Source: Actinernus sp. WN-2022
Lineage: Eukaryota; Cnidaria; Anthozoa; Actiniaria; Actinernidae
DNA: 64,000 nt
Reading direction: 5' to 3'
NCBI GenBank assembly: GCA_030867875.1
Contig: JAOWCC010000655.1
Span: 10,996,269-11,060,268 of the forward strand
Shown piece after piece: positions 55,323 to 64,000 of the stretch. Numbering within the stretch: the first letter of the stretch is position 1; each line of letters opens with the position of its first letter. The translations under genes were made by a program, and so were the position numbers. Under the pieces are notes generated by a model. The model was not told the DNA's origin. It made no database searches and saw only the letters and a list, made by a program, of their open reading frames with translations.

Positions 55323-58316
55323 GTATTAGAAAATGGCTAATAACCGGCTCAATTGGAGGAATCTACAGACCGAGATGGAGTCGAAAGAGCAAGAACAACC
55401 AGAGATTCATGGGTCGAGAAAGAAAACAGAAAGCGCGAATCGAAATAACCAACCAAAGGCAAGTCAGAGCACAATTTTAGTGAGACGTTATGGGTCAGCC
55501 GTGGAATTAAATTCTAGGGAGGACTCCAATTGTCTTCAAAACAAGGAGCCACTTGTTGACAGTGAAAGAGATGAAAGAACGGCTACGGAAAAGCAAGATG
55601 CCGTCGAAGCTTTGCAGATGCAGCAGTACATGAAGGCTGCTGGTAACACAGAATGTACTAGCAATGTGTGGCCAAAAGTCAATTTTGAATTAACACATGT
55701 GAACACAGTTAGTACAGACACTGACAATGATGGAGGCACAAGACCACAACCTGGGCTTGCCATTTACGAGCCCCTGTTTACTAACAACACTGCGACACCT
55801 ACAGAGGAACAGGAAGAACCGATTTATGAAGAAATTCCTGAGCCAAGCTCATCCAACTGGCAGAATAATGCTGACGCATCTGAACCAAAGTATTTAACCA
55901 TTCTTCCTTCTGCCGAGTGTTCGTCTGAAGGTGAACAAGGTGTACATCCCTATTGGACTAGGAAATTCTTCTTAGGATCAGTTCTCTCTGGTGTCTGTGT
56001 CCTTGAAATTGTTATCGTACTGTCTATACTACTGACCACAAAGAATGATCATGCTTTACCACGTAAGTCAACTTTTAAACTATTTGACAGTAAAACCTAT
56101 TAAATATAATCAAAGAATATGATGCTTGTTTTTACTATATTGATAATTTACGTCACACAGTAATATTTACAATAAGAAAATAACCCGTCATATCATATTG
56201 TGCCCGGCGAAGTTCAATACAAATACAGTGCCGGCAGTGTGCGTTGAAACCAACAGGATTACATGTTCATGCAAGCACTGAGGTTCCCGTACTTCAGTAC
56301 TTATCTATGTACTTCATCTGCTGATTTGTTTACCCAATGCCACGTCCCGACTTGAAATGTTCCGTATTTTGCATGCAATCCCGGTACGCGGTATACCGGC
56401 CGGGATATATATCCGACCTTGTCTTGAAAACAATTTAAAGAAGGGGCATTCAGGGTTTTTTTTTTTCCAAAAGGGGGCAATCAGGGTTTTGGAGCTCGGA
56501 TTCGGTGAAACAGGGTCAGGGTTTGAGCCTCTTGGCCCCACATACATACACATTTTTCATGTAAGTACCCCCCCCCCCCCCCCCCCCGGGAACGCCGGTA
56601 TTTTGTTATTCTGTGCTAAGCACAGACGCACTAACAGGAATAATAACAATACGATTACGGTGAATACTGGATACAGCCCGGTAACCTACAGGCATAACAT
56701 CGGGCTGAAGAGTAAAACAAAGTTAGTTTAGAATCAGCAAGTGGGAGCCGTGAATAAAAACAAAAAGAACGGCTACTAGCAGTACAAAATATAATTGCAA
56801 CTACATGAACAACTTATCTTAAAGCAAGAACCAATCTGAACACAGGCCATGCAGGAGTGGGATTAGATAAATATTTCAGGGCGAAACTTGGTTGCATAGA
56901 ACCGCAGGAGAGGCAAGAATGTCGGCATTAAATCGACGAATGGTGGTCTTTGTCGAGTCTTATATATACGCTTGACGCTACCTGTTTCGCACGCCTCTCT
57001 GCGCTCACGTACAATTCTCTCTAACCTGAAAAACATGCTTTTCGTCCTCGAAGTCGGAGGCTTCTTATATGGCTCCCTCTTGGACTAGATTGCCCTTTCA
57101 GATGTAAGTACATGCGTAACAGCCTGCTTCAACTTGTCAAGAACCTTGTACTGGTGGTCGAATTACCGCTTGCTGCTCCAGTCAGTTAACGTAGAAGGAT
57201 TTTGATTGAAAAGCTAGAAAAATGTTCTTGAGACTTCAATAAATAAAACCCCGTATCGATAACCGAGGAGAAATTAGTAGGTCATTGAAAGATAAGCTGC
57301 GTGATAAGCTGTCGAAGGTCAGGACTTATAGTCGAAAAAGATCAGTGAACTCTGCGGGTCATTTGCATACTAATCGGAACTAAAAGAAGTCTGCCTGCTA
57401 GGTAGTACGCGGCTGAAGAGAAACACGCTAACAACGTGTACCCTTAAATACCCTAACTACAAAAGACTACTAATGAACTCACAACCCAATTAACGCGCTT
57501 ACCGCGGCACTTGCTAAGTATGTAACACAGAATATAAATACCAGCTATACGTTGTAACGCCGGTATTTTGTTACTCCTAAGTGTCATGTGGGTAAATAAA
57601 CCATTTACATTTACTGTGACGCTATAGTGGCTGTCTCCCAATTCATTAATATTTTCCCTGACACAGTCACAAATAATGTACATGATTGCTACAGTCTCTG
57701 TAAAGTACATACTTGCTACATAATTATTTCCTTCCCAACTTATGTGAAATCTTGCTTTAAACAATACCAATGTGAATTGATTTTGCAATATCCTTTACAA
57801 AATCCTTTGAATAACATCACGACAAAAAGCAGAAATATACGTGGATGAATATTATTAACAAGTAACCATATGGCTTTCTTTTTCCCGTGCAATTCTGGAT
57901 TAATTTGAACTCGTGAGATTTTTCGAAGAGCTCAAATTGTATTCGCAATTTTGATACTCTTTGAAAATCTGACTAGTTCAAATTAATCCAGAATTGCACT
58001 CGAATCCATATGATTACCTATACTTATACGCGCTAACATGCCCACTATTTTACCAGCAATTGGAATATTTCCTGATTTGAGTGTTGCGTGTTTGAGTTTT
58101 ACCTGAAGAACTAGAATAACGTACTTTTATCTCCATTTAGTAAAGTCCAACAATTCAAGGCGAAAGTTATAGAAAACAGCAAGTCCGACTGAAGGACGAT
58201 ATTTATTATTTATATTGGTTAAAAATAACATGTGATGTATTCATGTTGCTTAGATACTGAAGCGCCCACACAAGTGACGTACACTAACAGCGATGAAAAC
58301 CGGACTCAACATACAG
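55323..58316 (+). CDS. type II membrane protein with a YEEI tyrosine motif, exons 1-2 (3' exons beyond or not found)
   Basis: Exon 1 (55323-56062, ATG 55333) encodes 243 residues. It has a hydrophilic Gln/Glu/Ser/Thr-rich tail; IYEEIPEP with Tyr at about residue 165, the preferred Src-family SH2 ligand pattern; YLTIL at about 187; then TRK followed by a hydrophobic segment of about 24 residues (211-234) and TTKND. Basic residues before the segment favour a cytosolic N-terminus. It ends at CAC|GTAAGT. Exon 2 (58254-58316, ttgcttag|..cag|gtaag), 63 bp and phase 1 on both sides, keeps the frame and adds TEAPTQVTYTN and NRT, a possible N-glycan site in an extracellular stalk. Later exons should hold the ectodomain; a retrotransposon follows and I find none in the window. 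Family not recognised. Two broken relatives lie at 32463-38443 and 43113-43225. Confidence 0.7.
56063..57886 (+). other. intron 1 of the YEEI gene, no further gene recognised
   Basis: Contains a poly-C run (56565-56587) and T-rich tracts. A 124-codon frame at 56357-56731 spans the poly-C and is not credible. Confidence 0.4.
57887..57998. mobile_element. 112-bp hairpin MITE
   Basis: gtgcaattctggattaattt is mirrored by aaattaatccagaattgcac, and an inner ttcgaagagctcaaattg / caattttgatactctttgaa pair continues the hairpin. It lies in intron 1 of the YEEI gene. Confidence 0.75.
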
Positions 58317-58582
58317 GTAAGATGTTATATCTTGGTGTATGTTGAAGATGCACTTCATAGTAGACTTAACACATATAGTCATAATTATAATAGCTATACC
58401 ATGACAATATCTTTAATGAACCATTTTGTGAAAATAAACCTACAATGGCCTCATAAGTTACTAATAAAAATGCATACATGTACACTCTCAAGATATACAT
58501 AATATATAAACGATGCAGATATATAGCGTATAAGTTTGATATTTAAAGACCGACCGACCGTCTTGCCTATTGTTCGACGTAG

Positions 58583-61500
58583 TATTCATTCATTCATTCA
58601 TTCATTTTATTCGCACTATTTTCATAATTGTACAAAAGTTGTTACAGCAGTAGAAAACTTAATAGATTGCAGAACATAATTATTATAATTTTAGATGATA
58701 TGTGCGTAGTGGCCAAAGTAGCTGAAGCTTTCGTGTTGGCTGCTACCACAGTGAAAATAGATAGTCGAGGAAAATAATCAATATTATAAAGTAGACAAAA
58801 AAGGTGAGAAAATATTTTACATACAATATTGGTTAATATGCCATTACTGATTCAGATAGAATTTGGGTATGCAATACATGGTTAGTTCTGGTTATCAAGT
58901 AACAATATTTTGTATTGGTTTTTAAAGCTATTGTAGGGGAGGCGTTTGATTGCTAGTGGGATTTTTTTCCACACCCTTGATGAAATGGCTTTAAATCTAG
59001 TTAGGCCATGATTTGTTCGGGATGTTGGTCTGTATAGGTTTTGATTGGTAGAGTATCTAGTGTTATAATTGTGAATATCAGAAGCAGATGGTATGAGGTC
59101 AAGGAAAGCTGATGGGATATTGACTTTAACAGACTTAATTTTGTAGACAAGAGAAGATATTTTAAGGTTGAAGACATTTTCCAATTTAAGGACTTCTAAG
59201 AGCTTATAGTATATTGTTGCACTTTCTCTGCTGTTGGCAAATAAAATGGATCGGATACATTTGTTTTGTTTTGTTTTAACTGTATTTAGCCTCGACTGGC
59301 AAGCAGTGCCCTAGCTCATTAATCCATAATGTAAATAAGGGTAAATTAGGGTATAATACAAGTGCTTAAGAGTACTGATTGAAACATAATGTCGTAGCTT
59401 AAAGATGATCCCTGTATTTTGTGCTAACTTATTATTAACATGTGTGATTTGTGCATCCCATTTTAGACTTTCATCAATGAAAACCCCCAGATACTTGATT
59501 TGTGCTTTCTGTTCGATGTTACATACAAGTTATTGATATACTAGGTTTTTTTCTTGGAGATGTTATTAGCATATAATTTGTTTTCTTGAAATTAATTGAC
59601 AATTTATTAGCCATGCAGTATTTTAGAACATCGGAGAGCTCTTCGTTGATAACTGTTTCTAATTCTCTTAGATTACTTGAGGAATAAAAAATATTAGTAT
59701 CATCTGCAAATATTCTGAATATTAATTTCTTTGAAGAGTTTGGTAGGTCATTTATGTATAGTAGAAACAGTAAAGGACCTAGGGTAGATCTCTGTGGTAT
59801 ACCACAGGTTATTGGTTTTTGACTAGACTCAGTGTTTCCAATTTTAACATATTGTTTTCTGTCTTTTAGATAACTAGAGAACCACTCATGAGGTAGCCCA
59901 CGGATACCATATTTGCTCATCTTAGCTTGGAGAATTTCATGGTTTATCGTATCAAATGCTTTTGAGAAGTCTAAAAAGATCCCACAGGTTACTTTATTTT
60001 CATCTAGTGCTGTTTTAAGGTTTTCCACTGTTTCAAGAATTGCATTTTCTGTTGAATATCCTTTTCTAAACCCAAATTGGTAATTAAACAATATATTATG
60101 CTTTTCTAAAAAGAACATCAGTTGATTTTAGATCATCCTTTCTAAAATCTTACTGAAAGGGGAAATTACTGCAATTGGTCTATAATTGCCTAGTTCCGTG
60201 GGGCTGCCACTTTTATATATGGGGGTTACTCTTGAGATTTTGAAAATTTTAGGCACTGTGCCTGTTGCGATTGACTCGTTATATATTTTGGTAAAAGGAA
60301 CAGATAGGGGGACACTTGCCATCTTAATCAGTCTAATTGGGATATTAACATAAGCTTTACTCTCATTCAATCCAGATAGAAGGGTAAATACTTGTAATTC
60401 AGTTACTGGCGATAGAATGAAGCTGGAGGATGGGGAGTTACTTATAAACTGAGTGGGACTAGTATTGCTGTCTGCTATTTTACTTGCTAGAGTTGGGCCT
60501 ATATTAACAAAATATAGTTATTAAACTGCTCTGCAATATCTGCTTGTTTAGTATAAGTTTTGTTACCAATTGAAATTCTACCGGGCAGGGTCTGGCCCTT
60601 AGTTTTGCGTTTAATAAGTGTACCAATTAGCTTCCAAGTAGACTTTTTCGAATTGGAATCTATAGTATTCTTTTTTGTTTTTTTTCCTTCAAATGGGTGA
60701 GTATATTTGCATATCTTTTATATTCCTGATTTTTTTCTGGATTTTTGCTTAGTAAGTGTGTACGGTACATTTTCTGTTTCTTTTTAATTGATTTAAGAAT
60801 TCCAGTTGTTATCCAGGGTTTATTTAATTGTTTTTGTTTTCTCCGAGAAGCCAGTTTAATAGGAGCATGTTTATTTACAACATTACTTATTGCACTTATT
60901 GCATCTTTTGCTTTCTCGTCTAAGTTTTTACTAGGTATTAAAACTTCTTCCCAGTTTATTTGATTGATATCATTTAAAAACGTCTCTTTGTTGAATTTGG
61001 AGAAATCCCTAAAATATGATCTATTAGAGGATTTATTTATCTGTGTCCTGGCTATACAAAATACAGGTAAGTGGTCAGACAAATCGATGGTAGCAATTCC
61101 AGAAGTTAAATTGGCTGTAGGCGAGTTGGTGTATATATGGTCAATTAATGTTGATGTGTGTTCGGTTATTCTTGTAGGCTTGGTAATAATAGGGAGAAGG
61201 TTATTAGAATATAGCATGTCTAAATATTCTTCAGTTGGGGAATTATGTTACATTTCAGAAAATCAATGTTTGTATCTCCAAATATATAGATTTGGTGTCT
61301 ATTAGGATCGATATATTTGAGTATATTACTCAGTTGATCAGTAAACTCAATAAGGTTACAGGTGGGATGTCTATAAATACAACCTATAATAATTGGCTTG
61401 TTGCCGTTACCAGCATCAATTTGCGCCCAGCAGGATTCGACCAGCTCCATATTAAATTTGATTTCGGGTCTAGGAGTTACATTGAGATTATTAGCTATAT

Positions 61501-62010
61501 AGAGGCCTGTCCCACCTGCATTAGTTGACGAATCAACATGGTAAAAAGTATAAGAAGGTAAATCGATATTAGAGGTAGAACGTTCATTCAACTTTGTCTC
61601 GGTTACCCCCACTATATCAGGTTTTACATCTAGCGAGCCAAGCATTTCCTCTAGGAGATTTAAGTTTTTGCACAAACTCCGAACATTACAGTGATTAAGA
61701 TCGAAAAGGATTTCAGTCTAGGTTTGTTCATTAATTTGTTAACTTCAGGAATTGAATAGTAATTAGAGCACGGGATAGAGAGCATTAAATCTGAATCGCA
61801 TTTATCAAATTTATCAGGATTATCAAAAAGGTTGTAAAAATCAGTGGTATTATTTAGATCTATCCTTCCAGACCAGCAACCAAACAAAGCGCCAAATTCT
61901 CTGTCTGACAGAGAGTGAAATGGAAGATTACTTAGTAGATTTAAGTTGTTTTCGTGATAGCCAGAAGCCATATTGGATTTCCAAAGTCTGTACACTTACT
62001 TATAAGTTAG
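58583..62010 (-). mobile_element. non-LTR retrotransposon D, broken
   Basis: Minus strand. 3' tail aataaaatgaatgaatgaatg at about 58583-58610. RT and C-terminal region 60370-58882, endonuclease 61675-60660, N-terminal part 61995-61660. Different lineage from A, B and E: ILGDFN is replaced by IFGDTNIDFL and the tail is aatg. At least five frame breaks. Confidence 0.8.
58882..61995 (-). pseudogene. ORF2 of element D: endonuclease/reverse transcriptase
   Basis: In order on the minus strand: an N-terminal segment (SDREFGALFGCWSG; 61995-61660); endonuclease CNVRSLCKNLN, VGVTETKLNE, CIYRHP, IFGDTNID (61705-61220); TRITEHTSTLIDHIYTN and IDLSDHLPVF (61217-60660); RT MASVPLSVPF, YRPIAVISPFSK (60370-60128), then GFRKGYSTENAI, FLDFSKAFDTINH, FADDTNIF (60118-59519); a C-terminal piece YNTRYSTNQNLYRP (59184-58882). 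The PQG motif reads GIPQRS (AGA at 59789-59791). Frameshift near 61690. Confidence 0.8.
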
Positions 62011-62428
62011 CTAAAGTTATACAGAATTATACAGAACAAGAGCCCATCTGGGCTTTCACTCGGGCCACATGAGATTGAAGATGAAATACACTTTCATTTG
62101 AAATCCTCTTAGTAATAACCAAAGGGAAGAATTAGCAGTCTTTAGGAGTGGCCGGTAGCGCGGTGACTTTCATTCTCTGCTCCCCTAGTATATATATACA
62201 TGTATGTAATTTAATATTTTTGTTTTCTCGTATGTAAATTAAAGTAGTTGATCTTTTATTGAAAACACTACTTATTCATGTGTTTATGTATGTTCAGACT
62301 ACTATCGTGCAGCTAGCTAGAGTCTTGAGATATCTGTCAGCAACTCGCAGCTAGTTAATAAATTAGTACTGTTCAGACCTAGTAACTTAGTAGGTTTTTA
62401 CTTTTGTTTTTCCCTCTTCTGGTTTGTT
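62011..62428. other. no gene recognised
   Basis: Short AT-rich spacer 5' of element D, with a few tagctag words. Confidence 0.35.
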
Positions 62429-62664
62429 CTATCTCTAAAGAGGGCATGAATGGGGTTAACTGACAACTGACAAATGACGATTTTTTACTGACAACTGACA
62501 ACCGAAAAATAACTGACAACTGACAAATTTGGTTTTGTGGGTCAAACATTGTAAATTTTCTCTAGTAATGATTAACTAGGGCTAACTGACAACTGACAAA
62601 TGGCCAACATTTTAACTGACAACTGACATGTAGACCCCCCATTCAGACCCTCTCTAAAAGATAG
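62429..62664. mobile_element. inverted-repeat element carrying actgacaactgaca repeats
   Basis: tatctctaaagaggg..atgaatgggg at the left is mirrored, with mismatches, by cccattcagaccctctctaaaagata at the right. Inside, actgacaactgaca occurs five times (62459-62629), three toward the left and two toward the right. Confidence 0.6.
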
Positions 62665-63360
62665 AAATTTGGTCTATAACTGCCCTTGCGCAAGTGTTTC
62701 GTAATCGCAAATAATTGACCGCCAAAGTGCTCAATTGAAATTTCAACCAAAATATTAAAACTGTGCGAAAAACTGCTACTGACTGGTGTTTGGCGATCCT
62801 CGTTATCCATGATGGCTCAATTGACGTACAATACACCCGGTAGTTGTCATCGAAGGGCTTTTAGCGCGCTAGATTCTATTCAAGCTACCTCGCTAGGTAG
62901 CCTGGAACTTCAAAGTATTCCACCGACCACTAGCTAGCTAATCACCAGAGCAGAAAAACTGTTCAGACTAAAGAAGCTCGCTACCTCCTGTGGTTAGCTA
63001 GCTAGATTTACTAGCCTGAACACGGCCACACGTTTACAATTTAGTCTGCAGGTCCGATAAAACTGCAGGTTCCAGTCGTAAACAGTCCGAGTTTGACCAA
63101 AGTGAAACGATCGAGCTGCTCGCGTCCGTAGATATATATTTCTTCGTTTGCACTTTTGACATGATATAATTCTTCAAATGGCACCATTGTTTTATTTCTT
63201 ATGTTTAATAATACAGTTCTCAGCTGTAAATAAAATAGACATTCTATGGAAGATTTCTTGTCCTAAAGTTTGGAAACGTAACACATGCATTTGACGCTAG
63301 AAAGTTCAGTACTCGCAAGGTCAATTTACTAGTGGCAGTTTACTAGTTTGCACTATCGGC
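62665..63360. other. no gene recognised
   Basis: Contains several ctagctag/gctagcta words. No exon or RNA gene seen. Confidence 0.35.
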
Positions 63361-63384
63361 TGTTATGGAATGGAAACATACTTT

Positions 63385-63890
63385 CACAGCTTAATATGTA
63401 TGTCGATTGGTCAGAAGGATATCTTGTTTAAATGCTACGGTCCTTTCGGCATCAGGAAATTTTTAAACGGAGTTTTCGTACAGTATTTCAAGCTATGCTG
63501 TAGTGCGAGTTCAGTTACGCCACAAATGTCGGTGAAACTAATACCGTGTTCATTATTATCGGTTTTCTCTATGGGTTCTCATGTATTCAATAATTACTTC
63601 TGGAGCTTCATATTTATGTCGATTGGTCACAATGATTTCCTCTTTCAGTTTTTCCCTTTAGTTTGGACATTAGGGATATATCCTTGGAGATTTCGTACAG
63701 TTTAGCGACCGTTGTGTCGAAAGTAGAAACGTTCGTTTGTCATGAAAGTGCGTAAACAAACTGTCACAAGCGGTTTCATAGCAGCTCGATGTTTGACTCC
63801 CATATAGTCGATGATAACGTATATAGCTTCATATGTACGTCGATTTCTCACAAGGATTTCCTCTTTCAGTTTTCCTCTCTCTTTGCTGGC
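63385..63890 (+). repeat. diverged tandem repeat of about 215-223 bp
   Basis: agcttcatatgtatgtcgat followed by tggtcacaaggatttcctct-type sequence and ttcagtttttcc occurs at about 63388, 63604 and 63825. It may continue past the window edge. The 111-codon frame at 63370-63705 follows from the repeat. Confidence 0.6.
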
Positions 63891-64000
63891 AGTTCATGCT
63901 TCTTGTTCGGGTAGTTGCCCCACTGAGCCGTAACCACAAAACGAGTACAGCATTTCAGTTGGCATACACTGCGTACATCTGCTTAACTAATTAGATTTGT

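Noticed and set aside
56357..56731. 124-codon frame
   Set aside because: It depends on a long poly-C run and has no family motif.

Overview
The window is animal nuclear DNA from a repeat-rich genome. The mix of families suggests an anthozoan cnidarian (stony coral or sea anemone): non-LTR retrotransposons of CR1/L2/Rex-like type, a THAP-bearing Kolobok DNA transposon, tRNA-derived SINEs and many short inverted-repeat elements. That is an inference from family content; no marker gene fixes the species. Genes have introns with GT..AG borders and there is no bacterial gene organisation.

Layout. 1-6800 has no recognisable gene. It holds a SINE fragment, a 1.86-kb inverted-repeat element with TA target duplication, a 42-bp minisatellite and small MITEs. 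6805-19293 is a nest of dead non-LTR elements. Element A (ORF1 esterase end, ORF2 endonuclease/RT) is followed by a foreign 3' end and an RT fragment (element B). B is split by a 2.27-kb inverted-repeat insert, and 4339 bp covering most of A, part of B and the start of the insert is repeated in tandem (7831-12169 and 12170-16508).

20384-24824 (+) is the clearest host gene: seven spliced exons giving most of a SENP/Ulp1 (C48) SUMO-protease catalytic domain with the His, Asp, Gln and Cys positions intact. Its fourth intron carries a 1.55-kb near-perfect palindrome. 25000-32400 has MITEs, a dead RT tail, a tandem repeat and a SINE.

32463-38443 (-) is one exon of a membrane-protein gene cut in two by a 5.37-kb Kolobok element (TTAA duplication). 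The Kolobok has a THAP exon, an internally deleted transposase and a divergent exon resembling the P2X7-type zinc domain. An intact paralogue of the cut exon lies at 55333-56062 (+), with a second exon at 58254-58316. It predicts a type II membrane protein with a YEEI tyrosine motif in its cytosolic tail. A third relic (5' flank only) is at 43113-43225.

Element C (38560-40181, -), element E (48589-54480, +) and element D (58583-62010, -) are three more broken non-LTR retrotransposons. E has an ORF1 with a SAP-like N-terminus and an SGNH-esterase C-terminus; it was hit by a CAGGGG MITE and by a second insert whose ends resemble those of the insert in B.

The most novel-looking material is (i) a group of fold-back elements with CA..TG termini and 7-bp target duplications, three of them beginning CACAGG and carrying outward-facing splice-donor sequences, (ii) the Kolobok with its passenger exon, and (iii) the small YEEI membrane-protein family. 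No complete transposable element survives with intact reading frames.
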